DNA of 64,000 nt from Anaerolineales bacterium (GCA_020634615.1 JACKBI010000018.1:66245-130244), one strand, 5' to 3'; positions 36,810-47,908 are shown, numbered from the stretch's first letter. A program made the numbers and translations. The notes: generated by a model not told the origin, from the letters alone.

Positions 36810-37847
36810 TCAAGAAGACGATGCCAGGAACGCTACCGTGGCCCGCTCATCGGCTGTTAGCGGCGGCAAGTCGGACGCCGCCAGGTTCTGGACGACCTGC
36901 TGCGGCGTCTTCGCGCCCGCTATGACGACCCTGACTGCCGGCTGGTCGAGGACGAAACGCAGCGCAGCCTGGGCCAGCGTTCGCTCGGGCGTTGCCAGCT
37001 TTTGCTTCAGCCAGACGGCAGTTTCGATCCGCGCGGCGCGGTAGTGGGCCGGCCAGCGGCTGCGGATGTCGCCATGCGGGAAGTCGTCGGCTGCGTCGTA
37101 CTTGCCGCTCAGCAGGCCGTTGGCCAGCGGCTCGCGCGCGATGATGGCGACGTTCGCGGCCCGCGCGGCCGGAAAAAGTTGCTGCGCAGCGTCCTGGCTG
37201 AACATGTTGTAGACCACCTGGATCGTGTCGCAACGGCCGCCGGCAATGGCCGCCAGCCCCTCCGCCGGGTCATGGATGCTGACGCCGTAGAATCGGATCA
37301 ACCCGGCGCGCTTCAGGTCGTCCAGTACATCGAACACACCGCCGTCCGCGATCTGCGCCAGCGACGGGTTGTGGAGCTGGTACAGGTCGATGACATCGGT
37401 CTGCAGGCGGCGCAGGCTCTGCTCGACTGCGAAGCGGATGTAGCCGGGGTCGAAGTCCAGCCGATGCGTGAATGGCAGGACCGCGTCGGGCGCGAACTCG
37501 TTCAGCGAGCGGCCGCTGCGCTCCGCGAACTGCTGCGCTATCTGCGGATCGACGCCACGGTTATAGAAATTGCCACCGCCCTTGGTCGCGATCACCACCT
37601 CGCCGCGCACCCTGGGCCGCTCGACCAGCACCTCGCCCAGCAACGTCTCGCTGTGGCCGTGACCGTAGACATCGGCGGTGTCGAAAAAGGTGCAGCCGCT
37701 GTCCAGCGCGGCGTGGATGGCCGCGCGCGAGGCCGCGTCGTCGGTCAGTCCGTAGCTGTTGCCGTAGCGGTTGCCGCCGATGGCCCACGCGCCGAATCCG
37801 ACTTCTGAGACGAGGAGGCCGGTGCGGCCGAGGGTGCGAGTGTGCAT
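36810..37847 (-). CDS. Aldo/keto reductase
   Basis: Cytoplasmic NAD(P)H-dependent oxidoreductase of 345 residues with the (beta/alpha)8 pattern. Seen are GLLVSEVGFGAWAIGG, DTADVYGHGHSE with the catalytic Asp/Tyr, the Lys in VVIATKGGGNF and the cofactor-binding end VRVVIAGAKTPQQVVQNL. It is close to the YghZ/aryl-alcohol group. It appears to start the transcript with the two phosphatases and the small membrane protein. The ATG at 37847 is in the usual place before LGRTGLLVSEV. Confidence 0.9.
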   Translation of the reverse strand: MHTRTLGRTGLLVSEVGFGAWAIGGNRYGNSYGLTDDAASRAAIHAALDSGCTFFDTADVYGHGHSETLLGEVLVERPRVRGEVVIATKGGGNFYNRGVDPQIAQQFAERSGRSLNEFAPDAVLPFTHRLDFDPGYIRFAVEQSLRRLQTDVIDLYQLHNPSLAQIADGGVFDVLDDLKRAGLIRFYGVSIHDPAEGLAAIAGGRCDTIQVVYNMFSQDAAQQLFPAARAANVAIIAREPLANGLLSGKYDAADDFPHGDIRSRWPAHYRAARIETAVWLKQKLATPERTLAQAALRFVLDQPAVRVVIAGAKTPQQVVQNLAASDLPPLTADERATVAFLASSS

Positions 37848-37860
37848 GGAGAGGAGAACT

Positions 37861-37897
37861 GGTGGATCGGTAGATTGGGAAACCGGTAGATTGGTAG
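37861..37897. repeat. GGTAGATTGG short tandem repeats
   Basis: Three imperfect GGTAGATTGG-like units lie just upstream of the aldo/keto reductase start. The same unit stands before the hydroxylase gene at 18431-18452. Confidence 0.45.
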
Positions 37898-37984
37898 CAG
37901 AGTTGAAGACCTGCCTCGGGCATTCTACCTGTGGGGCGGGGATTCGGCAAAGGGAGAGTCAAACCGTGCAGGCCGTCTCAACCA

Positions 37985-38026
37985 GAACACCGCAATTGCA
38001 GTATCAAAACCGCAATCACGGTGTTC
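37985..38026. repeat. GAACACCG inverted repeat with ACCGCAAT direct repeat
   Basis: GAACACCG at 37985-37992 and CGGTGTTC at 38019-38026 are perfect complements, and ACCGCAAT occurs twice between them. It lies in the otherwise empty gap 37848-38235 between two minus-strand genes. Confidence 0.4.
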
Positions 38027-38104
38027 AAAGTCAAGGTCTATTGGGGAGGGTGCAACTGAAACCGGTTGAGCGCGTCACACCTGCCTTGGCGGGTGGTGCC
38101 AGAG

Positions 38105-38175
38105 TTGCGAGGAGGCCGACGACGAAGCCATCTCGCGTGGCGCAGACAGGATTGCTTCGCCACCGCAGCTCGCAA
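38105..38175. repeat. TTGCGAGG...GCTCGCAATGACA dispersed palindrome
   Basis: The arms TTGCGAGGAGG...GAAGCCATCTC (38105-38134) and GGATTGCTTCGCC...CTCGCAA (38149-38175) match imperfectly as reverse complements. The GATTGCTTCGCC...CGCAATGACA form resembles a repeat scattered in many bacterial genomes. Confidence 0.5.
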
Positions 38176-38235
38176 TGACAATTCTACCAACCAGTTTCAA
38201 ACACACCCTATTGGGGATCGAGGCGGCGCTGAAGG

Positions 38236-41200
38236 TCAGTTTGTGCCCCATGCAGCGGTCACAATCATCACGTCGGCCACGGTGATCGCATCGTCGCCGT
38301 TGAGATCGAAGCGATCACCGAAGCAGGCGTCGCCCAGCGCGCAGTCCCAGCGGCTGGCTACCAGCGTGATGTCGAGCACGTCGACCGCGCCGTCGCAGTT
38401 CAGATCGAAACCGCCGCCGCAAGCCTGCAAGTAGTATACACCGCCGGTGATGCCGGTCCCGGCGTCGGTCAGCCCACCCCAGACGATCATGCTGTCGCCG
38501 GTCCAGATCGCCGAATGCGATTCACGTGCTGCCGGTGCGCCGGCCAGCGAGGTCGCGGTCCATCCGTCGCCGGCCGGATCGTAGCGGCCGCCGGTATCCA
38601 TGACAACCGAGCAGATAAACCCGCTGCAGCCGCCCCAGATGACCAGTTCGCTGCCGGTCCAGACCGCCGTGTGCAAGGCACGCGGGCTGGGCGCTGCGAC
38701 GGCGCTGGTCGCAGTCCACGCGTCGCCTGCCGGGTCGTAGCGGCCGCCGCTGTCGAGGTAGGTCGCACTGTTGATGGGGCCAGACCGCCCACCGAAAACG
38801 ATCATCGCGTCTCCAGTCCAGGTGGCGCTGTGATAGTAGCGTCCGGCGGGTGCATTGGTCATACTGGTCGCGCTCCACGAATCGCCCGCCAGATCATAGC
38901 GTCCGCCCGTGTTTTCGCCCAAGGCGCCAGCGACCCCACCCCAGACGACCATCGTGCCATCAGCCCAGACTGCGCTATGCAGCCGGCGGGCAGCGGGCGC
39001 GTTGACCTGGCTGATCGCGGCCCAGTCATCCGTGGATGGGTCGTATCTCGCGCCGGTGGCCGTCAGGCCGTTGAATTCCTGGCCGCCCCAAATGACCATC
39101 TCGCTGCCGGTCCAGACGGCTGAGTGCAGGCTGCGCGCCGACGGCGCGTCAACGGCGCTGATCGGTGTCCACGTATCGGCTGTCGCGCTGTAACGGGCGC
39201 CATTGCCTGCCAGATTTCCGCCCACCGAACCGCCCCAGATGATCAGCTCGCTGCCGGTCCAGACGCTGGCGAAGTCGCTGCGCGTCCCCAGCCCGTGGCT
39301 GGAGTTCATGGGCGTCCAGACGTCAATAGCCGGGTTGTAGCGATCGCCCGTGTTGGCAGGTCCCAGCAGGCCAATACTGCCCCAAACCAGCATCTCCGAA
39401 CCGGTCCACGCGGCCGCGTGGCCTGCCAGCACCCGCTGCGGGTTGTTGGCATTGGTGGCTGTCCACGAGTTGCTGGCAGGATCGTAGCGGCCGCCGCTGG
39501 CATCGGTGGTGAAGCGACCCCAGACGATCATCTCATCGCCTGTCCAGACCGCGTGATGGCGGGCGCGGCCGGTAGGCGCGTTGACAGTGCTGGTCGCGCC
39601 GGTCCATGTGTCGCTGGCGGGATCGTAGCGTCCACCCGTGTCGGCCAGGCTCTGCTGGCTGGAGACGCCGCCCCAGACAATCATCTCGCTGCCGGTCCAG
39701 ACCGCCGTGTGCAAATAACGAGGCGCGGGCGCTCCGGCTACGGAAGTAGCAGTCCAGGTGTCCAGGTCAGGGTCGTAGCGAGCGCCGACGTTCTCGCCGT
39801 CGGCGCCGGTAGCGCAGTTGCCCAGGCAACCGCCCCAGGCAATCATTTCCTGGCCGGTCCAGACGATGCTGAATGAGTTGTTTACCGCTGGCTCGTTCGC
39901 GCTACTCATCGGCGTCCAGCTGTCGCTGGCCGGATCGTAGCGGCCGCCGCCAAAGCCGGCCCCGTTCCAGATGACCACTTCATCGCCCGTCCATACACCT
40001 TTGCGACTGCCGGCCGCTGGCAGAGCATCGGTGCTGCTAACCGAATTCCACGCGTCGGCGCTGGGATCGTAGCGTTTGGCGTCGTTGCGGAGGTGGCAAA
40101 TCGTGCCGCTGGTTGAGTAGGCGCAGCCGCCCCAGATAAACATCTCGCTGCCGGTCCAGACTGCCGTGTGGCGCAAGCGGGTACTGGGAGCGCCGATGTC
40201 GGATACGTCGGTCCAGACGTCGGTAGCCGGGTTGTAGCGTCCGCCGTCGTTCAGGGCGCAGAAATCCTGGTCGAACGGGCCGCACCCACCCCAGACGATC
40301 ATCTCGCTGCCCGTCCAGATCGCCGTGTGCAGACCCCTCTCCAGCGGAGCGTTTTGGGTCGTCATCGTCGTCCAGGTGTCGGTGGCAGGATTGTAGCGCG
40401 AACCCGTGTTCCACTTGGAGCCGTCGGACGTTACATCACCTCCGCCCCAGACGATCATCTCCGAGCCGGTCCAAATCACCGTGCCGTCGGTACGCTCAGG
40501 GAGCGATTGCGTCGGCAGCCAGAAATCCGCGGATGCAGGCGCGGCAGGCAGGTCGGGAAGACGAAACGCACCTGCAACGCCAGGCTCGGTCGCACTATGA
40601 TTGACAGACTCGTCCTGCCACCAGCGGTCGAAGGGCGTCTTCTGCCAGCTCACGGTCGCCACAGCCAGGTGTTCCGCCGTTTGGCTGAGCACTGTGACAG
40701 CATAGAAACTGTCGGCGTCTTCCTGCAGCGAGCTTGGCTGGTTCACCGGCAAGCGATCGGGCGCGACATCAAAAATGGCAGCAAGGCGGGTCACCTCCGT
40801 ATCCCAGTCAGCGCCACCGGGGGCCGCTGCCGGGTCGCTGTCGCGGGCGATGTCAATCTCGATGTACTGGCCGCCCAGGCTGTCCAAGGCGCGATCGTTC
40901 GACACACCTTCGAGGCTGGCGGCCGCTTGGGCATGCAGATCGCCGTGGAAACGTTGATCGCTGGCATACCAGTTGCGCGCCAGCCGTGAAACCAGGGCCG
41001 GTCGCGCCAGGCACTCCGCAATCAGCACAGGATCGTTGTTCAGCGCGGCAAAGAGTTCACCGAGCCGCGCAGGGTCGCGGCTGTCGGCCGCCATCCGGTC
41101 CATCTCCGCCTGCAATTGAACGGCTGTGATCGGCCTGTTCCACAGATCTTCCAGGGCCACGGAGAGACGCAGGGTGTCCAACACCCGCGCCTGCAAGGCT

Positions 41201-41448
41201 GTCCGGGGCAGCACCTCCGCCAGGCTAGGCTTAGCCCGCAGGTTAGCATCCGGCCACTCGCGGTGGCGCCAGTAGACGCCTTCAATGGCCTCCTGACATG
41301 CCACGAGGGTTTCCAGGGAGAGCGTCTGTGCTGCCGCCTGGCGCGCAGATGCTGCTGCGACAGGCGAGCCCGGGATCACCGCTACGCTGGCCAATGCCAG
41401 GGAAAGTAACAGGATCAGAGATAGAGCGCGTTGTGTTGGTGCATTCAT
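38236..41448 (-). CDS. Secreted kelch-repeat protein with dockerin-like C-terminus
   Basis: A 1,070-residue secreted protein. The ATG at 41448 follows AAAGGA and opens a signal peptide (MNAPTQRALSLILLLSLALA). Residues ~35-290 form an N-terminal region starting LETLVACQEAIEGVYWRHREWP, helical, and vaguely like the chaperone part of SurA-type proteins. Then come 14 units of about 50 residues with the core AVWTGSEMIVWGG...GGRYDPASDTW, kelch-type blades, enough for two seven-blade propellers. The C-terminus has two EF-hand-like segments, DLNCDGAVDVLDITLVASRW and DLNGDDAITVADVMIVTAAW, as in dockerins. No cohesin is in the window. It may be a surface or polysaccharide-associated scaffold protein. 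Confidence 0.85.
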   Translation of the reverse strand: MNAPTQRALSLILLLSLALASVAVIPGSPVAAASARQAAAQTLSLETLVACQEAIEGVYWRHREWPDANLRAKPSLAEVLPRTALQARVLDTLRLSVALEDLWNRPITAVQLQAEMDRMAADSRDPARLGELFAALNNDPVLIAECLARPALVSRLARNWYASDQRFHGDLHAQAAASLEGVSNDRALDSLGGQYIEIDIARDSDPAAAPGGADWDTEVTRLAAIFDVAPDRLPVNQPSSLQEDADSFYAVTVLSQTAEHLAVATVSWQKTPFDRWWQDESVNHSATEPGVAGAFRLPDLPAAPASADFWLPTQSLPERTDGTVIWTGSEMIVWGGGDVTSDGSKWNTGSRYNPATDTWTTMTTQNAPLERGLHTAIWTGSEMIVWGGCGPFDQDFCALNDGGRYNPATDVWTDVSDIGAPSTRLRHTAVWTGSEMFIWGGCAYSTSGTICHLRNDAKRYDPSADAWNSVSSTDALPAAGSRKGVWTGDEVVIWNGAGFGGGRYDPASDSWTPMSSANEPAVNNSFSIVWTGQEMIAWGGCLGNCATGADGENVGARYDPDLDTWTATSVAGAPAPRYLHTAVWTGSEMIVWGGVSSQQSLADTGGRYDPASDTWTGATSTVNAPTGRARHHAVWTGDEMIVWGRFTTDASGGRYDPASNSWTATNANNPQRVLAGHAAAWTGSEMLVWGSIGLLGPANTGDRYNPAIDVWTPMNSSHGLGTRSDFASVWTGSELIIWGGSVGGNLAGNGARYSATADTWTPISAVDAPSARSLHSAVWTGSEMVIWGGQEFNGLTATGARYDPSTDDWAAISQVNAPAARRLHSAVWADGTMVVWGGVAGALGENTGGRYDLAGDSWSATSMTNAPAGRYYHSATWTGDAMIVFGGRSGPINSATYLDSGGRYDPAGDAWTATSAVAAPSPRALHTAVWTGSELVIWGGCSGFICSVVMDTGGRYDPAGDGWTATSLAGAPAARESHSAIWTGDSMIVWGGLTDAGTGITGGVYYLQACGGGFDLNCDGAVDVLDITLVASRWDCALGDACFGDRFDLNGDDAITVADVMIVTAAWGTN

Positions 41449-41570
41449 GGTGCATTCCTTTCTTGTTTCAGCGGGTTGACGAATAGCATGATGTCGCTTC
41501 TCCGTCGATTTTCTTACGCAGCCGGTGGTCACTCTGGATTGAACAAAACACCACTTATCGACCGCGCGAG

Positions 41571-41600
41571 TTCACCGAAACCGGCATGCTGGGGTATAAT
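41571..41600 (+). promoter_or_regulatory. Promoter of aspS
   Basis: TTCACC at 41571-41576 and a perfect TATAAT at 41595-41600 are 18 bases apart, with the start codon 40 bases further. Confidence 0.55.
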
Positions 41601-41640
41601 CGGTGCTTGATACCTGGCTGAAAAAGGATTGCATCAACTT

Positions 41641-43439
<1,799 letters not shown>

Positions 43440-43443
<4 letters not shown>

Positions 43444-45086
43444 AACCCGCTAGTTTTCAACTCCATCCGCGCGGCGCGGACCTGTTGCACGACCGCCTGC
43501 TAAACAAGGGTGCCGGCTTCAGCGAAACCGAGCGCGATGCGCTCGGGCTGCGCGGCCTGCTGCCACCGCGTGTGGCGTCCCTGGACGACCAGGTGGCGCG
43601 CGTGCTGGAAAACGTGCGCAGCATGCCAACAGCGCTGACCCAGTACCGCTACCTGGTTGGCCTGCTGGATCGCAACACCACCTTGTTCTTCCGCGTCGTG
43701 ATGGACAATCTGGACGAGCTGATGCCCATCATCTACACCCCGACCGTCGGCCAGGCGTGCCAGGAATATGGCCACGTTTTTCAGCAGGCGCAGGGAATGT
43801 TCATCAGCCTGGAGGATCGTGGCCGCGTGGCCGACATCCTGCGCAACTGGCATTATGACGACGTGCGTATCATCGTCGTCACCGATGGCGAGCGCATTCT
43901 GGGGCTGGGCGACCAGGGAGCCAACGGCATGGGCATCCCCGTGGGCAAGCTGGCGCTCTACACCGCCTGCGCCGGCGTCCATCCCGAGCAGTGCCTGCCC
44001 ATCACGCTGGACGTGGGCACCAACAATCAGAAACTGCTGGACGATCCGCTTTACATCGGCCTCAAGCGCAATCGCGAGCGGAGCGAAGCCTACGACGCGC
44101 TGGTGGAAGAGTTCATCCTGGCTGTGCAGCAGGTCTTCCCGCGAGCCATCGTCCAGTTTGAGGACTTCGGCAACGCCAACGCCTTCCGGTTGCTGCACCA
44201 CTACCGCGACCGCATCTGCACCTTCGACGACGACATCCAGGGCACCGCGGGCGTCGTGTTGGCCGGTCTCTACGCGTCGTTGCGGCTGACCGGCGGCAAG
44301 CTGAGCGACCACAAGTTCCTCTTCTACGGCGCCGGCGAGGCCGGCATCGGCATCGGTGACCTGATTGTGACTGCGATGATGGAGGAAGGGCTGAGCGAGG
44401 CCGAAGCGCGGCTGCGCTGCTGGTTCGTGGACTCCAAGGGGCTGGTAGTGGCCGAACGCACCGATCTGGTGGCGCACAAGCGGCCTTACGCGCATGAACA
44501 CCCCTTTGTCGGCGACTTCCTGTCGGCCGTCGAAATGTTGGAACCCACCGGCATCATCGGCGTAGCCGGCGCGGGCAAGGCCTTCACGCAACCCGTGGTC
44601 GAGGCCATGACGCGGATCAACGAGCAGCCGATCATCTTCGCTCTCTCGAACCCGACCTCCAAGTCGGAATGCACGGCCGAAGAAGCCTACACGTGGTCGG
44701 ATGGCAAGGCAATCTTCGCCAGCGGCAGTCCCTTCCCGGCCATGGATTACAAGGGCAAACTGCTGGTGCCGGGACAAGGCAACAACTCCTACATCTTCCC
44801 CGGCGTCGGGCTGGGCGTGATCATCTCCGGCGCGATCCGCGTGCCCGACGAGATGTTCTCGGCCTCAGCCAAAGCGCTAGCAGCGCAGGTGGGCGAGGAC
44901 GATCTCGCGCTGGGTCGCGTCTACCCGGCGCTGGACCGCATCCGCGAGGTGTCGGCTCACATCGCCGCCGCCGTGGCGCAGGTCGCCTACGACCGGGAGC
45001 TGGCCACGGTGCCCAAGCCGGACGATCTGCTGGTCGCGGCCAGGGCGGCCATGTACGAGCCGCGCTACGAGCTGTACGTGAACTGA
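43440..45086 (+). CDS. NAD-dependent malic enzyme
   Basis: Oxidative decarboxylation of malate to pyruvate with NAD. The 548-residue protein has the malic enzyme marks TPTVGQACQEYG, ILGLGDQGANGMGIPVGKLA, FEDFGNANAFRLLHHYRD, TFDDDIQGTAGVVLAG and the NAD-binding FYGAGEAGIGIGDL. Length matches the E. coli MaeA type. It overlaps aspS by four bases (ATGA), an odd pairing that couples translation of a synthetase with a central-metabolism enzyme. It ends 40 bases before the promoter of the AbrB-type gene. Confidence 0.92.
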
Positions 45087-45126
45087 CCTGGCCTGGCCAG
45101 GCGAGAGCAAGTGACCTGAGGTCTCG

Positions 45127-45155
45127 TTGTAGATGCGAGACGGCTGTCGTATAAT
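45127..45155 (+). promoter_or_regulatory. Promoter of the AbrB-type gene
   Basis: TTGTAG at 45127-45132, 17-base spacer, perfect TATAAT at 45150-45155. Confidence 0.6.
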
Positions 45156-45156
45156 G

Positions 45157-45189
45157 CGCTGGTGCGATAATCAAAGTGTCGCACCAGCG
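45157..45189. promoter_or_regulatory. Palindrome between promoter and AbrB-type gene, probable operator
   Basis: CGCTGGTGCGA at 45157-45167 and TCGCACCAGCG at 45179-45189 are perfect reverse complements with an 11-base spacer. It begins one base after the -10 box and ends before the AAGGAG ribosome site. This is the right place for autoregulation by the AbrB-type protein; a leader hairpin is the alternative. Confidence 0.6.
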
Positions 45190-45205
45190 TATTAAGGAGA
45201 GCTTT

Positions 45206-45499
45206 GTGATCCAAGCAGCCTATACGGTTCGTGTGCAGGAGCGGGGGCAAATTGCGCTTCCCAAGCCAGTGCGTAAGAGCCTGGCCATAAACGCCGGTGA
45301 TGCACTCAACTTGGTGCAGCTCGACGACATACTCCTTCTATCGGTCAGGCCAACCATGATCCCGAGGCTCTCGCGGGAATTTCTGGAGATCATGCAGGAA
45401 GAAGGGGTCAATCTGGCAGAGTTACTGCAAGGCATGGAAGAGGAGCGCCAACTTATCTGGCAAGAACGGCCCAGTGAACACCAAGACTGCCACTTCTGA
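45206..45499 (+). CDS. AbrB/MazE-type DNA-binding protein (antitoxin-like)
   Basis: A 97-residue protein. Residues ~4-50 form the swapped-hairpin AbrB fold (YTVRVQERGQIALPKPVRKSLAINAGDALNLVQLDD, cited by its core). The GTG at 45206 is preferred since AAGGAG at 45194-45199 lies six bases before it. The tail is Glu/Leu-rich and could contact a toxin. No intact toxin gene follows: the frame at 45474-45611 overlaps its end but is only 45 codons. Proteins like this usually repress their own promoter, and a perfect palindrome lies upstream. Confidence 0.8.
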   Translation: MIQAAYTVRVQERGQIALPKPVRKSLAINAGDALNLVQLDDILLLSVRPTMIPRLSREFLEIMQEEGVNLAELLQGMEEERQLIWQERPSEHQDCHF

Positions 45500-45611
45500 T
45501 GTTGCCGAATACAGCCGGATGATCGTCCATATCCGTGCTGAATTTACCGAGGAAATGCTGTGCTGGGTGAAGATGATCTGGAACAACGGGCCCCCCGGAG
45601 AACGAATATGA
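45474..45611 (+). CDS. Short ORF overlapping the AbrB-type and hicB genes, possible toxin remnant
   Basis: A 45-codon frame from GTG 45474 (MNTKTATSDVAEYSRMIVH...). It overlaps the end of the AbrB-type gene and the start of hicB. It might be the stub of a toxin gene lost from an AbrB-type module. I recognise no domain, and it may be chance. Confidence 0.25.
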   Translation: MNTKTATSDVAEYSRMIVHIRAEFTEEMLCWVKMIWNNGPPGERI

Positions 45612-45865
45612 ACAGTTATTACAAATTACCGCTGATTCTGGAACCGCAACCCGAGGGTGGGTATACCATTACGTGTCCACTGTTGCCTGAATTGATCACT
45701 GAAGCAGATGACATCTCCGAGGTTTACCCTCATGTGGCTGATGCGCTGGCTGCGATCATTGAGTTGTATGAAGACATGAAACGGCCTTTGCCCGCTGTCC
45801 TGCAACCAATTGCTGCCGGTGGAGCCATGTGGACGGAGACTCTTGTGCCGGTGGTTGCTCGATGA
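45608..45865 (+). CDS. HicB-type antitoxin
   Basis: An 85-residue protein with the partial RNase H-like HicB fold: YYKLPLILEPQPEGGYTITCPLLPELITEADDISE, then a helix and KRPLPAVLQP. The ATG at 45608 is preferred over an in-frame codon at 45560 because the family begins near YYKLP. It overlaps hicA by four bases, as in normal hicBA pairs. In a working pair it would neutralise the HicA mRNA interferase. Confidence 0.8.
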   Translation: MNSYYKLPLILEPQPEGGYTITCPLLPELITEADDISEVYPHVADALAAIIELYEDMKRPLPAVLQPIAAGGAMWTETLVPVVAR

Positions 45866-46074
45866 AGTATCGTGAGGTGGCCAGAAAGCTAGGTGCGTTG
45901 GGCTGTGAAGAACTGGCCCGCGCCGGCGGCGGCTCCCATCGAAAATAGATCAATCCTGCCACAGGAAAGGGCACTGTAGTTCCCGATTGGGGAAAAACGG
46001 ACCTGAAGATTGGCACATTGCGAGGCGTCGTTCGCCAGCTTGGACTTGACTGGGAGGAATTCCGGAACATCTGA
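45862..46074 (+). pseudogene. HicA toxin gene broken by an amber codon
   Basis: The reading frame gives MKYREVARKLGALGCEELAR and then a Gly-Gly-Ser-His segment with the catalytic His26 of the HicA double-stranded-RNA-binding fold. Codon 29 (45946-45948) is TAG, where HicA proteins have Trp in GSHRKWxNP. The frame then continues undisturbed for 41 codons (INPATGKGTVVPDWGKTDLK...) to a TGA at 46072-46074. One G-to-A change explains the defect. The rest of the gene is well preserved, so the mutation is recent or the codon is read through. Confidence 0.85.
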
Positions 46075-46105
46075 AGTTCTCCTTGTGAGAAAGGAAAAAT
46101 CTGTC

Positions 46106-47419
46106 TTGTCAATCAATATCAAGATCAACAACGCCGACGCCTACGTCGGCCAGGATGTTACGCTGACCGGCTGGGTGCAGAAGCGCATCGACAAGGGACG
46201 TTTGCAGTTCGTCCACCTGCGCGACGGTACCGGCGTTATGCAGTGCGTCGTGTTCAAGAAGAACCTGCCGGAAGACCAGTTCGACGCAGCCCGCCACATC
46301 ACGCTGGAGTCAGCGGTCAGCATCAGCGGCGCGCTGCGGGCTGAAGAGCGCGCACCGGGCGGGTTTGAACTGGACGCCAACGCGTTCGCGGTCATCAGCC
46401 GCGCCGAGGATCCCTATCCGCTGGCGCCCAAACGCGACGGCGGCGAACACGGCAGCGACTTCCTGCTCAACAATCGGCATCTCTGGCTGCGCGACCCGCG
46501 CCAGACGGCCATTTTGCGCACGCGCGCCACGCTGGTCGGCGCGATCCGCAACTGGCTGGACGACCAGGGCTTCGTGCTGGTGGACACACCGATCATTACC
46601 CCGGCCGCGGCGGAAGGTACGACCAATCTTTTTGCCACCGAGTACTTCGAAGAGCCGGCCTATCTGGCGCAGACCGGCCAGCTTTACAGCGAGGCGACCA
46701 TCGGCGCATTCGGGCGCGTCTACTGCTTCGGCCCGACCTTCCGCGCCGAGAAGTCGGACACCCGCCGCCACGCGATGGAGTTCTGGATGGTGGAGCCGGA
46801 GATGGCCTTCACCGAACTGGACGAGAACATGGAGGTTATCGAGCAGTTCGTCAGCCACTGCGTGCAGACGGTGCTGCGCGAGCGGGCCGCCGATCTGGCC
46901 GCGCTGGAGCGTGACACGACCCGCCTGCAGAACGTCCTCCCGCCCTTCCCGCGCATCCACTACGACGACGCCGTCAAGCTGCTGCACGCCAACGGCTATC
47001 CCGACTTCCCTTGGGGCGAGGACTTCGGCGCGCCCCACGAGGACGCTATCAGCGCCCAGTTCGACAAGCCGGTCTTCGTCCACCACTACCCGCGCGGCGT
47101 CAAGGCGTTCTATATGCAGCCGGACCCGGAACGTCCCGATACGGTACTGGCCTGCGACCTGATCGCACCCGAGGGCTACGGCGAGATCGTGGGCGGTAGC
47201 CAGCGCATGCACGACTACCAGACGCTGCTGGACGCCATCGACGCGCACAAGCTGCCGCAGGAAGCCTACGAGTGGTACCTCGACCTTCGCAAGTACGGCG
47301 CCCAGCCGCACAGCGGCTTCGGCATGGGCCTGGAGCGGGTGCTGATGTGGCTCTGCGGCCTGCCGCACATCCGCGAGGCGCTGCCCTTCCCGAGGCTGTA
47401 CCGACGGTTTTATCCGTAG
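46106..47419 (+). CDS. asnS: Asparaginyl-tRNA synthetase
   Basis: Class II synthetase of 437 residues that charges tRNA-Asn. The OB fold (VTLTGWVQKRIDKGRLQFVHLRDG) leads, followed by motif 2 (FRAEKSDTRRHAMEFWMVEPEMAF) and motif 3 (GFGMGLERVLMWLCGLPHIREALPFPR). The C-terminal RLYRRFYP is typical. The TTG at 46106 is the likely start, with AAGGA ten bases upstream and an N-terminus fitting the family (LSINIKINNADAY); a GTG at 46085 is an alternative. It follows the broken hicA by 31 bases, so toxin-antitoxin genes have been inserted between malic enzyme and asnS. Confidence 0.92.
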   Translation: MSINIKINNADAYVGQDVTLTGWVQKRIDKGRLQFVHLRDGTGVMQCVVFKKNLPEDQFDAARHITLESAVSISGALRAEERAPGGFELDANAFAVISRAEDPYPLAPKRDGGEHGSDFLLNNRHLWLRDPRQTAILRTRATLVGAIRNWLDDQGFVLVDTPIITPAAAEGTTNLFATEYFEEPAYLAQTGQLYSEATIGAFGRVYCFGPTFRAEKSDTRRHAMEFWMVEPEMAFTELDENMEVIEQFVSHCVQTVLRERAADLAALERDTTRLQNVLPPFPRIHYDDAVKLLHANGYPDFPWGEDFGAPHEDAISAQFDKPVFVHHYPRGVKAFYMQPDPERPDTVLACDLIAPEGYGEIVGGSQRMHDYQTLLDAIDAHKLPQEAYEWYLDLRKYGAQPHSGFGMGLERVLMWLCGLPHIREALPFPRLYRRFYP

Positions 47420-47461
47420 AGGTGACGAAGGTTATGGAAAGTTTGCCAGATCAGGACACAG

Positions 47462-47807
47462 ATGACCAGGAGGCGCTTTCCAACCGAGCGGTTAATCTGG
47501 CAGTACACAACTGAAGTGCATACGACCAAAGGTACCGCAGTCATCGCCCAGACCAAAATGGTCCACGGACCAGCGAAAACCTCATACTGAACTGATTCAG
47601 CAGTTAATCGCAGATGGATGGCAACCGTCCGGGGCAGACAGTTTGGGCCTAATATCAGTTATGAAGAGGGAGCCAACTTGACAACCTGTTCCAGGCTCGG
47701 CAGATCCCGCGGAACTGCTCAACCATCGTATTGCGTTACGAAATGCTGGTGTGCTGACCGAAGATGAGATTGCTACTATCAAAGCTAGGATCGTCGCAAA
47801 AGTGTAA
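47462..47807 (+). pseudogene. Decayed small gene with two frame changes
   Basis: Three successive frames give coherent protein: MTRRRFPTERLIWQYTTEVH... from ATG 47462; then HTELIQQLIADGWQPSG...SVMKREPT in another frame; then AELLNHRIALRNAGVLTEDE...AKV, ending in TAA at 47805-47807. The last part resembles a SHOCT-type C-terminal helix, and the middle resembles the 'LxxLGxxGWELV' type of small bacterial proteins. Two frameshifts would join them into one gene of about 110 codons. The gap 47420-47908 holds nothing else recognisable. Confidence 0.45.
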
Positions 47808-47908
47808 ATGCAGCCCATCTTGCGCCATTTTCCACTCGCATTGAGCCCAGCGCTAACTCGTTGGACGAAGCTCGGAGCAACTTTCTGCGTGTTATACGAT
47901 TACAAAAC

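Noticed and set aside
38236..41448. Repeats in the kelch gene as DNA tandem repeats
   Set aside because: They reflect protein blades with diverged codons, not recent DNA duplication.
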